This document shows positions 42,249 to 51,395 of a DNA stretch of 64,000 bases, piece by piece. Location of the stretch: assembly GCF_023347275.1 (NCBI RefSeq), contig NZ_CP094468.1, positions 1,984,001 through 2,048,000 on the forward strand, read 5' to 3'. This DNA is from Faecalibacterium sp. I3-3-89. GTDB lineage: Bacteria; Bacillota; Clostridia; Oscillospirales; Ruminococcaceae. The notes beneath the pieces were generated by a model. It made no database searches and was not told where the DNA came from. It saw only the letters and a list, made by a program, of their open reading frames with translations. How positions within the stretch are numbered: position 1 is the stretch's first letter; each line of letters opens with the position of its first letter. The translations under genes and the position numbers were made by a program.

Positions 42249-43015
42249 CACAGCACCCCCTCTGCAAGGACGGTCGCAAGCAGGAAGCCGCCCGCAATGC
42301 TGGCCGCAATGAGCAGGGATTCCACAAACCGAAACAGACCTGTGATGCTCTCGCCCAGCAGCATATCCCGCATCGCGTAGGTAATGGGGATGCCGGGAAT
42401 GGTCAGCATGATGCATCCGATGAGAATTTTGTCCAGATGGACACCGATGCCCACCCGGACGAGGATACAGCCCAGAAAGCCCGTCACGATGGAACAGACC
42501 AGATAAAACAGCAGCTGGTTCTCCTTTTTGTAGATGCCTTTCCGATCCATCCAGTTGATGAAACAGGCGAGGATGATCGTCGCCGGGACATCGGCCAGCC
42601 TGCCGCCAAAGAAGACAGTGAAACTTCCTGCTGCCAGCATCGCGCCGACGTAGCTGATCCACGCCGCCTCCGGCTTCGGGTACTTGATGGCCTCTATACG
42701 GGAAATGATGTCCTGCGGCGGAGGGCAGGTGGCGCAAATTTCGCGGGAGAGAGCATTCAACTGTTCTACCCGGTCGAGGTTGGTGGCATAGCCTCCGGCG
42801 ATGCGCCGGGCCTTGACGATCTCATCGCCGTCCGGCGTACGTGCCGTGACCTCAATAAGGGAGGTAATGGTAAACACACCCACCTTATGCATCCCATAGG
42901 CGTGGAGGATGCGGGTGATGGTGTCCTCCACCCGCGTCACCTCGCCGCCTGCTAGAAGCAGGGCTTTTCCCATATCAAGGCTGGCATCGACCAGCTGTTC
43001 TTCCGGTGTTCTCAT
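42248..43015 (-). CDS. Threonine/serine exporter, N-terminal-type subunit (DUF1212)
   Basis: A 255-residue protein: a soluble N-terminal part (GGEVTRVEDTITRILHAYG) and about five helices, with IPGIPITYAMRDMLLGES, as in ThrE N-terminal domains. Forms a pair with the downstream small subunit. Likely exports threonine/serine or small dipeptides. Confidence 0.88.
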   Translation of the reverse strand: MRTPEEQLVDASLDMGKALLLAGGEVTRVEDTITRILHAYGMHKVGVFTITSLIEVTARTPDGDEIVKARRIAGGYATNLDRVEQLNALSREICATCPPPQDIISRIEAIKYPKPEAAWISYVGAMLAAGSFTVFFGGRLADVPATIILACFINWMDRKGIYKKENQLLFYLVCSIVTGFLGCILVRVGIGVHLDKILIGCIMLTIPGIPITYAMRDMLLGESITGLFRFVESLLIAASIAGGFLLATVLAEGVL

Positions 43016-43057
43016 CTTGCGTACTCTTTCGTGTGTTACTTGTTGTGGCTGTTCCTA

Positions 43058-44287
43058 TCAGCTATTATAAACATTCATATCCACCTTGTCCAGTTGACGA
43101 GCGATGAGCATAGTGCCCACAAGGTCGCTGGTGTTGTTCATCAGGGTATGGATGGGGTCGATGGCTGGCCAGATCGCAGCCAGAATGGGGATAAGGGTCA
43201 AAGGCATACCTATGGCCTCCAGCAGGACGGTGGACATGACGATGCCTGCGCCCTTTACGCCTGCAGCGCCTACCGAGAGGATGATGCCGAGGAAGATGAA
43301 CTGGGCCAGAGAGGCAACCGTGACAGGCATACCGTAGAGGTTGGAAGCGAAGATACAGCACAGGCCGATGAACATAGCGAAACCGTTCATACCGCAGGTG
43401 TTGCCCAGAGGCAGGGTGAAGCCATAGATGTTCTCGGGGACACCCAGCTTCTCGCCGGCGACCTTGATGGAGATGGGCAGAGTGGCGGCAGAAGAAGTGG
43501 TGGTGACAGCAACGATCATAGGCTCAGAAATCTTCTTCATGAAGGAGATGACCGGCACGCGGGCCAGCAGCTTGATGAGGAGCGGATAGACAATGAGCAG
43601 GATCGTAATGCCGCAGCCGTAATCCATGATGATAAAGGAGACGACCTCTTTCATAGTAGCGCCGCTGATAGTAGAGACCATCGTAGCCATCAGGGAGGCG
43701 ATGCCGATGGGAGAGACTGCCATGATGTACTCGACGATCTTCAGCATGACGTCGCTGCCCTGATCGATGAAGGATGTAAAGACCTTCGCCTTCTCACCCA
43801 GACTCAGCAGGGCCACGCCGAGGAAGAGGGCGAAGACGATGACCTGCAGCATATTGGCCGTTGCCATCGCGTTGACGACGTTATCTGGCACCCATGAGAC
43901 GACGTTGTCGATAAAGTTATAGGTCACGCTCTCCACGTTAGCCGACGCGTCCAGAAACTCGGTAGTGCCTTTTCCCGGCTGAAAGATGAGGCCCACGATG
44001 ACGCCAACCGCAGAGGCCAGACCCGAGGTGAAGAGGATATAGAGGACAAAGCGGAGACCAACAGAGGCCAACTGCTTGATGTCGCCCATCTTGCAGACGC
44101 CGCTGGTGATGCTGAAGAAAACCAACGGGACCATGATCATTTTCAGTAAGCGAAGGAAAATGGTGCCCAGCGGGGACAAGGCAGAGGCGAGAGAGGGCGA
44201 GATAAAGCCGATGGCAAGACCGATGACGATGCCAATGAGGATACGGCCACCGAGGCCGAGTTTCTTTTGTTTCTTAGACTCAGTCAT
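43058..44287 (-). CDS. Dicarboxylate/amino acid:cation symporter (DAACS)
   Basis: A 409-residue transporter, eight helices with two re-entrant loops; TTSSAATLPISIKVA (serine-rich loop) and GNTCGMNGFAMFIG (substrate/Na+ site) are diagnostic of the glutamate/serine/C4-dicarboxylate symporter family. Lies between a PLP enzyme (51 bp downstream of its stop) and thrE genes in one operon. Could import the amino acid that the PLP enzyme uses. Specificity unassigned. Confidence 0.92.
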   Translation of the reverse strand: MTESKKQKKLGLGGRILIGIVIGLAIGFISPSLASALSPLGTIFLRLLKMIMVPLVFFSITSGVCKMGDIKQLASVGLRFVLYILFTSGLASAVGVIVGLIFQPGKGTTEFLDASANVESVTYNFIDNVVSWVPDNVVNAMATANMLQVIVFALFLGVALLSLGEKAKVFTSFIDQGSDVMLKIVEYIMAVSPIGIASLMATMVSTISGATMKEVVSFIIMDYGCGITILLIVYPLLIKLLARVPVISFMKKISEPMIVAVTTTSSAATLPISIKVAGEKLGVPENIYGFTLPLGNTCGMNGFAMFIGLCCIFASNLYGMPVTVASLAQFIFLGIILSVGAAGVKGAGIVMSTVLLEAIGMPLTLIPILAAIWPAIDPIHTLMNNTSDLVGTMLIARQLDKVDMNVYNS

Positions 44288-44338
44288 GGTATTTTCTCCT
44301 ATATCAAATTTACTCTTCTCTTTTTATCCGATTCTTTC

Positions 44339-45631
44339 TTACTTTGCAGCCTTGACCATGTCAGCCGTGATCTGCAGGAACTCCTCGATGTCCTCCACCG
44401 AGTTGACGTGGAGGGGAGAAAGGCGGACGACGCCCTTCAGACCGAAAGCGTCCAGCATACGGCGCGAGTACAAGCTGGAAGCGGAACGGTCGAACGTGAC
44501 GATGCCGCGCTTATCGTACTCCTTAACAGCCTGCTCACAGGAAATGTTAGCCAGCTCGATGCCAAGGATGAGGTCGCGGGTGGTCAGGTCCTTGCCATCC
44601 ATCTGAACGGTAACGCCCTCCATGTGGCGCAGGCCGGGCATCTTGTCGGTGCCATCCAGCATCAGCTCCAGCAGGCCGCGCTCGTGATCGGCGATCCGTT
44701 TCATGCCGACCTCGTACAGGGCGCGGCGGTCCGTCTCATCGGGATCCTTCACCTTGCCCAGAGCAACGACGTACTCGATGATCTGCTGCACGGCGGCGAA
44801 CTGTGCGGTGGCCGGGCTGCCGATCTCCCAGTCGTTCTTGGCCTTGCCCAGCAGGCGATAGTGGTCAAACTCGGCCACACGGTCAGACAGCCATGCCAGC
44901 GCAAAGCCGCGTACGCCGAAGAACTTGTAGGGGGCGAAGTGCATCATGTCCACGCCCAGTTCCTCGGGGTTCAGGGCACCGTGGGGGGCATGCTGAACGG
45001 CATCGCAGATGATGAAGATGTCAGGGTTCTTCTCGCGGGCTTTCTTGCAGATGGTTTTCAGGTCGTAGATGTAGCCGGAAATATTGGACGCGGCCATGCA
45101 GCTCAGCACAGCAGTATTCTCATCGATGAGGTCGAGGACTGCTTCAGCGTCCACGCCGCCGGTAGCGGGGTTGGCCTGTGCCACACGCAACTCACAGCCG
45201 TGTTTCCGGGCGTTGTAGGTCATCGCGTCGAAGGAGGAGGGGTGCTCCAGCACAGTGGTAACATAGTTGGTACCCTTGGCATGGTCGGCGAAGATGCGGG
45301 CCACATCCATCATGATCTGGGAGGCGGTGTAGCTGGGGTAGATAACGCCGGTCTTTGCGCCGAAGATAACGCTCTTAATGTCGATGCGGGCCTTATCTTC
45401 CAGTGCCAGCAGTTCCAGAGCCAGCTCGTTGGAGTGCTCAGAGGCATCGGGCATCTCGCTGACACGCTTAAATTCGTCCTCTGCGGCCTTCAGGCGAAGG
45501 GAGCCGCCGGCATTGTCCATAAACAAGCGGTGACGGCCCTTGATGTCGGTATCAACATAGTTGAACTTCTCACGCAGAGCGGCCAGTTCCTCTGCGTCGA
45601 ACATGTTTGCGGTGTACTTGCTTGCAGCCAT
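44339..45631 (-). CDS. Class V aminotransferase-fold PLP enzyme (cysteine desulfurase-like)
   Basis: A 430-residue PLP protein of the NifS/SufS/isopenicillin-epimerase superfamily: MAASNISGYIYDL, ICDAVQHAPHGALNP (PLP Asp) and MMHFAPYKFFGVRG with the Schiff-base Lys, then RRMLDAFGLKGVVRLSP. It lacks the Cys-containing SufS loop motif that I would expect, so desulfurase activity is doubtful; a lyase or aminotransferase on a small amino acid is equally possible. Start at 45631 has AAAGGAG. It leads the transport operon and is divergent from a LysR gene. Confidence 0.8.
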   Translation of the reverse strand: MAASKYTANMFDAEELAALREKFNYVDTDIKGRHRLFMDNAGGSLRLKAAEDEFKRVSEMPDASEHSNELALELLALEDKARIDIKSVIFGAKTGVIYPSYTASQIMMDVARIFADHAKGTNYVTTVLEHPSSFDAMTYNARKHGCELRVAQANPATGGVDAEAVLDLIDENTAVLSCMAASNISGYIYDLKTICKKAREKNPDIFIICDAVQHAPHGALNPEELGVDMMHFAPYKFFGVRGFALAWLSDRVAEFDHYRLLGKAKNDWEIGSPATAQFAAVQQIIEYVVALGKVKDPDETDRRALYEVGMKRIADHERGLLELMLDGTDKMPGLRHMEGVTVQMDGKDLTTRDLILGIELANISCEQAVKEYDKRGIVTFDRSASSLYSRRMLDAFGLKGVVRLSPLHVNSVEDIEEFLQITADMVKAAK

Positions 45632-45740
45632 AGTAATTACTCCTTTTGTCCTGATGTGCTCGGGGTCGCTTGTCTGTTTTTGCAGTTTTTGCCAGCAAAA
45701 TTTCTTAATTTTGCTCACATCCGCCGCTTTCTTTATGCAT

Positions 45741-45769
45741 ATTATACTATGTTTTGCATTTATTGACAA
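45741..45769 (-). promoter_or_regulatory. Promoter for the PLP enzyme/DAACS/ThrE operon
   Basis: Minus strand TTGTCA (45764-45769), 17 bp, TATAAT (45741-45746). Confidence 0.8.
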
Positions 45770-45791
45770 ATCGATTATTTTTCTCTATAAT
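45763..45791 (+). promoter_or_regulatory. Promoter for lysR, sharing the -35 region
   Basis: TTGACA (45763-45768), 17 bp, TATAAT (45786-45791). It overlaps the -35 of the opposite promoter at 45764-45769. Confidence 0.85.
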
Positions 45792-45833
45792 ATAAAAAAT
45801 GCTTATATTTGACAAAGAAGGAGTGGACTTTTT

Positions 45834-46727
45834 GTGGACCATGACCTTTTCGAGACCTATGTCGTCCTCTGTGAAACGGGCAGCATCACCAAGACGGCAG
45901 ATCTGCTCTACAAGACCCAGCCTGCCATCTCTGCCCGCATCCAGCAACTGGAAAACGAGCTGGGCTGTACCCTCGTCCACCGCGAAAAGGGCAAAAAGAG
46001 CATCATTCTCACCCCGCGCGGCGAGGCATTCCTGAAAACTGCGCAAAAATTCATAGAGCTTTATGGTGAGATAGATGAAACGCGCTTCTTCCTCTCCAAC
46101 TCCATCACCATCTCGACCATTGGCAGCCTCAGCGCCACCCTCGTGCCGGACATCTGCAACCGGGTCATCTCCCGTCACCACACCAAGATGTCTCTTCTTG
46201 TCTACCAGAGCATTGAGGCCTACCAGATGGTAGCCAACAAGCAGCTTGACCTTGCCTTTGTCTCCACCTCCTCCGAGGTGCCGGGCGTCGATTGTGATGC
46301 TCTCTTTCGGCTGGACTATGTGGTCGTGCAGGCCTGCGAGCAGCCCAGCCCACCCATCCACACCACCCTCGACCGCTTCGACCCCAAAGCTGAAATTTAC
46401 CAGCGCTGGAATCCCGCTTTCGACACATGGCACAACAGCCGTTTTGGCACCCGCAACTACCTCATCCATGTAGACTCCTGCAACGTGATGAAGCAGTTCC
46501 TCCAGCAGCCCGGCAGCTGGGCCATCGTCCAGCGTAGCAACCTTCCTGAACTGACCCGTGAGTTTCCTGTCCAAATTTACGAGCTTCTCGACCCGCCCCC
46601 GACGCGCATCTGCTACCTTATTTCCAGCGCCTTCCCCGACCACCTAAACGCCCTCGCCATCCGGCATTTTAAGGAGGAGGCGTATGCCTACTCGAAGGAG
46701 AATGGCCTACTGCCATCGGGTGTGTAA
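45834..46727 (+). CDS. LysR-family transcriptional regulator
   Basis: A 297-residue LTTR: N-terminal winged HTH (FETYVVLCETGSITKTADLLYKTQPAISARIQQLENELG) and a C-terminal periplasmic-binding-like effector domain. The start is a GTG with AAGGAG. It is divergent from the PLP enzyme/DAACS/thrE operon across a 200 bp gap with back-to-back promoters, so it very likely controls that operon. Effector unknown, probably an amino acid. Confidence 0.92.
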   Translation: MDHDLFETYVVLCETGSITKTADLLYKTQPAISARIQQLENELGCTLVHREKGKKSIILTPRGEAFLKTAQKFIELYGEIDETRFFLSNSITISTIGSLSATLVPDICNRVISRHHTKMSLLVYQSIEAYQMVANKQLDLAFVSTSSEVPGVDCDALFRLDYVVVQACEQPSPPIHTTLDRFDPKAEIYQRWNPAFDTWHNSRFGTRNYLIHVDSCNVMKQFLQQPGSWAIVQRSNLPELTREFPVQIYELLDPPPTRICYLISSAFPDHLNALAIRHFKEEAYAYSKENGLLPSGV

Positions 46728-46750
46728 GAAGGATATGGATATGCGAAAAA

Positions 46751-46873
46751 GGGCTGTTGCAAAATAGTTCCTCGAAAAATATTGCACAAAACCCGGAACC
46801 TTTTCAGAGTCAAAACAGCTCAAAAAGGGTTCCGGGTTTCTATTGCTGTTGCATTTTTATTTTGCAGCAGCCT
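46751..46873. mobile_element. Small MITE-like inverted-repeat element
   Basis: GGGCTGTTGCAAAATA (46751-46766) and TATTTTGCAGCAGCCT (46858-46873) match as inverted repeats in 14 of 16 positions. Between them is a second stem that acts as a terminator. No coding capacity; the ends resemble those of common transposases (GGxTGTTGCAAA), but the element is only ~123 bp. Confidence 0.5.
46788..46839 (+). terminator. Terminator after lysR (inside the MITE-like element)
   Basis: AAACCCGGAACC and GGTTCCGGGTTT form a 12-17 bp stem followed by a T-rich run. Confidence 0.7.
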
Positions 46874-46985
46874 CATTTTCATGTCTCTCTTTATGAATAA
46901 TCGCCTGATCGTATCAAAGCAGTATCACAGAGTCTTTCGGCTCTCAAAATATTGCATTGCATCAATACTTTTCAGGATTTGCAGA

Positions 46986-48536
46986 TTACTCGAGCTCGAT
47001 CGTAGCCGGCGGCTTACCGGTGCAGTCATAGAACACGCGGTTCACGTGCTTGACCTCATTGACGATACGGCTGGTGACTGTGCCCAGCACATCCCAAGGC
47101 ATATTGTAGCTCTCGGCGGTCATGAAGTCGGTGGTGGTGACGGCGCGCAGGGCCACGGCGTAGTCGTAGGTGCGCTCGTCGCCCATGACGCCGACGCTGT
47201 GCATATTGGTCAGTGCGGCGTAGTACTGGCTGATCTCCTTATCGAGACCCGCCTTGGCGATCTCCTCGCGCCAGATGGCGTCGGCATCCTGTACGATGGC
47301 GACCTTTTCGGGAGTCACTTCGCCGATGATGCGGATGCCCAGACCCGGGCCGGGGAAGGGCTGGCGGCTGACCAGATACTCGGGCAGACCCAGCTCACGG
47401 CCAGCCTGACGGACTTCGTCCTTGAACAGGTTGCGCAGAGGCTCCACCAGCTCCTTGAAGTCCACAGTGTCGGGCAGACCGCCGACATTGTGGTGGCTCT
47501 TGATGACGGTGGACTCACCGCCCAGACCACTCTCGACCACGTCGGGGTAGATGGTGCCCTGTGCGAGGAAATCGACCTTGCCGATCTGCTTGGCCTGCTC
47601 TTCAAAGACGCGGATGAACTCCTCGCCGATGATCTTGCGCTTGCGCTCCGGCTCGGTGACACCGGCCAGCTTTGCAAAGTAGCGCTCACGGGCGTCCACA
47701 CAGATGAAGTTGATGTCAAAGCCGTTGGCGTTGCCGGGGCCGAAGACCGAGCAGACCTCTTCCTTCTCATTCTTGCGCAGCAGGCCGTGATCCACAAAAA
47801 CGCAGGTCAGCTGCTTGCCGATGGCCTTGGCCAGCATGGCGGCCAGCACCGAGGAATCGACGCCGCCGGACAGGGCGCAGAGCACCTTGCCGTCGCCGAT
47901 GCGCTCCTGCAGGGCCTTGACATTGTTCTCCACGAAAGAGTCCATCTTCCAGTCGCCGGTGCAGCCGCAGACATTGTACACGAAGTTGCGCAGCATCTTC
48001 TTGCCCTCTGCGGTGTGGAGCACCTCGGGGTGGAACTGGACGGCGTACAGACCCTTCTCCTCATTCTCGGCCGCTGCCACCGGGCAGTTGACGGTGTGGG
48101 CCGTGATCTTGAAGCCGGGCGCTGCCTGCTCGATGTAATCGTTGTGGCTCATCCAACAGATGGTGGAAGGCTGCACATCGGTGAACATCTTGCTGCTGTT
48201 GTCCACGAAGACCTCGGTCTTGCCGTACTCGCGCTCCGGTGCGCGGCAGACATGACCGCCCAGCAGGTGCATCATGAGCTGGCTGCCGTAGCAGATGCCC
48301 AGCACAGGCACGCCCCAGCGGAAGATCTCGGGGTCGATGGTGGGCGAATCCTCCAGATAGACGCTGTTGGGGCCTCCGGTGAAGATGATGCCTTTGGGGT
48401 TCTTTGCCTTGATGACGGAAAGATCTGTCTTATAGGAATAGATCTCACAGTAGACATTGTTCTCGCGGACGCGGCGCGCGATGAGCTGATTGTACTGGCC
48501 GCCAAAGTCCAGCACGATCACGGTTTCATGCTGCAT
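46986..48536 (-). CDS. guaA: GMP synthase (glutamine-hydrolysing)
   Basis: A 516-residue enzyme converting XMP to GMP. N-terminal class I amidotransferase with the Cys in [10 protein letters not shown] and His/Glu in AVQFHPEV; central ATP-PPase loop [13 protein letters not shown]-terminal dimer domain ending in [15 protein letters not shown]. Start at 48536 follows GAGGAGA. Monocistronic here. Confidence 0.97.
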   Translation of the reverse strand: MQHETVIVLDFGGQYNQLIARRVRENNVYCEIYSYKTDLSVIKAKNPKGIIFTGGPNSVYLEDSPTIDPEIFRWGVPVLGICYGSQLMMHLLGGHVCRAPEREYGKTEVFVDNSSKMFTDVQPSTICWMSHNDYIEQAAPGFKITAHTVNCPVAAAENEEKGLYAVQFHPEVLHTAEGKKMLRNFVYNVCGCTGDWKMDSFVENNVKALQERIGDGKVLCALSGGVDSSVLAAMLAKAIGKQLTCVFVDHGLLRKNEKEEVCSVFGPGNANGFDINFICVDARERYFAKLAGVTEPERKRKIIGEEFIRVFEEQAKQIGKVDFLAQGTIYPDVVESGLGGESTVIKSHHNVGGLPDTVDFKELVEPLRNLFKDEVRQAGRELGLPEYLVSRQPFPGPGLGIRIIGEVTPEKVAIVQDADAIWREEIAKAGLDKEISQYYAALTNMHSVGVMGDERTYDYAVALRAVTTTDFMTAESYNMPWDVLGTVTSRIVNEVKHVNRVFYDCTGKPPATIELE

Positions 48537-48654
48537 GATGTTCTCCTCTCTGTTGTTCCTGATGTGCTTTCTATAGCTGGCTTTAGTATAGCACATTCCA
48601 CAACCAAAAGCGACATCTTTTGTATATTTTCCTGTTTTTGTTTTTCATTTTGAA

Positions 48655-48687
48655 TTGTAAACCTTTTTGCAACTCTCAAGTTGACGC
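48655..48687 (+). promoter_or_regulatory. Candidate BirA operator before bioY
   Basis: TTGTAAACC (48655-48663), 15 bases, AGTTGACGC (48679-48687). The left half equals the E. coli BirA half-site, and the right half matches 5 of 9 positions of its inverse. Position, about 90 bp before bioY, fits repression by biotin-loaded BirA. Confidence 0.5.
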
Positions 48688-48776
48688 CGCTGCTCCAGTC
48701 TGTCATACTGGGCGTATGGCCGCTTTGGGCCAGACACCGGCCCCCCGGGGCCGCAAGTATAGGAGGAGCATTCATT

Positions 48777-49349
48777 ATGAGTCAAACCACACAGGCCGTT
48801 TCGGCCAGCAAATCCAAGTTTTCCGTCCGCGACATCTGCTACGCGGGCCTGTTCGCCGCCGTCATCGCAGTGATGGCCCAGATCTCCATCCCGATGCCTC
48901 TGGGCGTCCCCATGACCATGCAGACCTTCGCCATCACGCTGGCTGCTGTGGTGCTGGGCTCCAAGCTTTCTGCCATCGCTACGCTGGTCTATCTGGCGCT
49001 GGGTGCCGTGGGCGTGCCGGTGCTGGCCAACTTTTCCGGCGGCTTTGATAAGTTCGTCGGCCCCACCGGCGGCTTCCTCATCTCCTTCCCCCTGATGGCC
49101 TACATCATCGGCCTCGGCGTCGAGCACCGCAACGCCTTCAAGGGCGCGTTCGTCACCGCTGTCGTGGTGGGCACTCTGGTCAACTATGTGGTGGGCGTCG
49201 CCCTCTTCGTGGTGGTGGCCCACAGCACCATCGCCGTCGGTATCTCTGCCTGCGTGCTGCCCTTCATCCCCACCGCCATCATCAAGGCTGTGCTGGCCTG
49301 CGCCATCGGTCTCAATCTGCGGAAGCGTATCCCGGGTCTGAAGGCATGA
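48777..49349 (+). CDS. bioY: Biotin transporter BioY (ECF S component)
   Basis: A 190-residue six-helix membrane protein with ISIPMPLGVPMTMQTFAITL (BioY motif) and a central GPTGGFLISFP. It binds biotin for ECF-type uptake, with the energising module elsewhere. The next gene overlaps by ATGA. AGGAGG site. Confidence 0.95.
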   Translation: MSQTTQAVSASKSKFSVRDICYAGLFAAVIAVMAQISIPMPLGVPMTMQTFAITLAAVVLGSKLSAIATLVYLALGAVGVPVLANFSGGFDKFVGPTGGFLISFPLMAYIIGLGVEHRNAFKGAFVTAVVVGTLVNYVVGVALFVVVAHSTIAVGISACVLPFIPTAIIKAVLACAIGLNLRKRIPGLKA

Positions 49350-49750
49350 GCATCGTACTTCGTCCCCACCATCTGCTCTGCACGCAGGGCTACTCCGGCA
49401 AGGGCTACGACAACGATTTTGTCGCCCACATGACCGATGTGGTGCACCAGCTCCGGGATGTTCCCGGCACCACCATCCGCCTCACCTTCTCCACCGACAC
49501 GCTCTGTTCCTGCTGCCCCAACAAGCTGGGCGAGGATCTCTGCGACACGCAGGAAAAGGTCAAGCGCTACGACGCAAAGACAGTGGAATACTTCGGCCTC
49601 GAGGAAAAGGAATACGTCTATCAGGACCTGATCTGTGCCATCGACGCCAAGGCCACGCCCGAGATCCTCGCCGACATCTGCCGCGACTGCTGCTGGTTTC
49701 CCGTCAGCGCCTGCTGCAAGAACATCTGCGAAGGCCGGTATGTGAAGTAA
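49346..49750 (+). CDS. DUF1284 Cys-rich protein, coupled to bioY
   Basis: A 134-residue soluble protein with the DUF1284 start LRPHHLLCTQGYSGKGYDNDF and twelve Cys, including TLCSCCPN, RDCCWF and ACCKNICEG, which could bind an iron-sulfur cluster. The start overlaps the bioY stop by 4 bp, so both are translated together. Family function unknown. Confidence 0.85.
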   Translation: MSIVLRPHHLLCTQGYSGKGYDNDFVAHMTDVVHQLRDVPGTTIRLTFSTDTLCSCCPNKLGEDLCDTQEKVKRYDAKTVEYFGLEEKEYVYQDLICAIDAKATPEILADICRDCCWFPVSACCKNICEGRYVK

Positions 49751-49763
49751 GCTGCAAGCTCTG

Positions 49764-49804
49764 AAGTCCCATGTTCCCACGACAGTGTGAACACGGGACT
49801 TTTT
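49764..49804 (+). terminator. Terminator after the bioY pair
   Basis: AAGTCCCATGTTC / GAACACGGGACTT stem followed by T-run. Confidence 0.85.
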
Positions 49805-49815
49805 GCATATAACAG

Positions 49816-49857
49816 AAGACCCGTGGTGCAGAGCTTCTCCGCACCACGGGTCTTTTT
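49816..49857 (-). terminator. Terminator after the NSS symporter
   Basis: AAGACCCGTGGTGC / GCACCACGGGTCTT stem; on the minus strand it is followed by T-rich sequence. Confidence 0.8.
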
Positions 49858-49866
49858 CCAATCTGA

Positions 49867-51237
49867 TCAGGCGATGAACTTGTCGTACAGCCCGAACACG
49901 AAGATGAACAGGACGATGAGGGGCAGGCCATAGGTCAGATAGCCGCGCATCCAGTCCTGCACCTTGAGGCCGTCGCCGGTGTTGACTTCCTTCTTGTAGT
50001 TGTCCCAGCCCCAGCCGTAGCGGGTGACGCAGAACAGCAGGTAGACGAGGGAGCCGAGAGGCAGGAAGAGGTTGCTGACGAGGAAGTCCTCCAGATCCAG
50101 CACTGCGCCGCCGAAGATGGCGAAACCGTCCCATGCCCAGACATTGTAGCCCAACACGCAGGGCAGTGAGAGGGCAATGATGAGGAAGAGGTTGACGAGG
50201 CTGGACTTCTGACGGCTCCAGCCGGTCAGCTCCATGCCGCAGCAGATGATGTTCTCAAAGACGGCCAGAACGGTGGAAAGGGCCGCAAAAGCCATGAACA
50301 GGAAGAACAGGCTGCCCCACAGACGGCCCATCGACATATTGGCGAAGATGTTGGGCAGGGTGATGAAGATGAGGCTGGGGCCGCTGGTCTGGTCCACGCC
50401 GTAGGTGAAGCAGGCCGGGAAGATGATGAGGCCGGAGGTCAGAGCCACGAAGGTGTCCAGCACCACGACACGGACGCTCTCCCCCAGCAGGGCGTGTTCC
50501 TTGCCGATGTAGCTGCCGAAGATGGCCATTGCGCCGACGCCGAGGCTCAGGGTGAAGAAGGCCTGATTCATGGCTCCTACCAGCGTGTTGACGACGCCCA
50601 CCTCCTTCATGCGGCCAAAATCGGGCACAAGATAGAAGCGCAGGCCCTCCTTTGCGCCGGGCATGAACAGGCTGTTGACGGCCAGCACCACCATGATGAC
50701 CAGAAGGGCGATCATCATCCCCTTCGTCACCTTCTCGAGGCCGTTCTGCAGGCCGCGAGCGCAGACAAAGATGCCGAACACCACGACCACCACCATCCAG
50801 AAGCCCATGATGAGCGGGCTTGCCAGCATCTCGGTGAAGGCGTCTGCCACCTGACCGGCATCCAGACCGGAGAGCTTTCCGGCGGCGGTCATGTAGAAGT
50901 AGTGGAGCATCCAGCCCGACACCGTGGTGTAGAACATCATCAGCAGATAGCAGCCGATGAGGGTGAAGTAGCCGTGGATATGCCACTTCTGGCCGGGCTT
51001 CTCGAGGGCCTGATAGGCGCGCACCGGGCTTTTGTGGCTGGCGCGGCCCACAGCGAACTCCATGCTCATGATGGGCAGGCCCAGAATCACGAGGAAGAGC
51101 AGGTAGAACAGCACGAACGCGCCGCCGCCGCCCTGACCTGCCATATAGGGGAACTTCCACACATTTCCGATGCCGATCGCGCAGCCGGCGGAAAGGAGGA
51201 TGAACCCGAGTCTCGATTTGAGTTTTTCGCGTTCCAT
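49867..51237 (-). CDS. Sodium-dependent transporter, NSS family
   Basis: A 456-residue transporter with about eleven helices, beginning LGFILLSAGCAIGIGNVWKFPY, the first-helix Na+/substrate site of the neurotransmitter:sodium symporter family (LeuT, MhsT). Probably takes up amino acids with sodium. Start follows AAAGGAG. In the upstream leader (about 51271-51301) there is a 12 bp GCGCCCGTCGTG hairpin. Confidence 0.93.
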   Translation of the reverse strand: MEREKLKSRLGFILLSAGCAIGIGNVWKFPYMAGQGGGGAFVLFYLLFLVILGLPIMSMEFAVGRASHKSPVRAYQALEKPGQKWHIHGYFTLIGCYLLMMFYTTVSGWMLHYFYMTAAGKLSGLDAGQVADAFTEMLASPLIMGFWMVVVVVFGIFVCARGLQNGLEKVTKGMMIALLVIMVVLAVNSLFMPGAKEGLRFYLVPDFGRMKEVGVVNTLVGAMNQAFFTLSLGVGAMAIFGSYIGKEHALLGESVRVVVLDTFVALTSGLIIFPACFTYGVDQTSGPSLIFITLPNIFANMSMGRLWGSLFFLFMAFAALSTVLAVFENIICCGMELTGWSRQKSSLVNLFLIIALSLPCVLGYNVWAWDGFAIFGGAVLDLEDFLVSNLFLPLGSLVYLLFCVTRYGWGWDNYKKEVNTGDGLKVQDWMRGYLTYGLPLIVLFIFVFGLYDKFIA

Positions 51238-51270
51238 TGATTGTCTCCTTTATTGCACCATGCAAAGATC

Positions 51271-51301
51271 TGCGCCCGTCGTGCTTCGTACACGACGGGC
51301 G
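51271..51301 (-). other. Hairpin in the NSS leader
   Basis: GCGCCCGTCGTG pairs with CACGACGGGCGC around CTTCGTA. A -10-like TATAAT lies just upstream on the minus strand (51317-51322), so the hairpin would sit near the 5' end of the message. Confidence 0.5.
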
Positions 51302-51395
51302 CACAGTGTATTGATTATATCACAGCTTGCGGCAAGTTTTCCAGAAGTCTCACTTGAATCTTTTTCATATTTTCTCAAAAAATCCAACTGTATCT

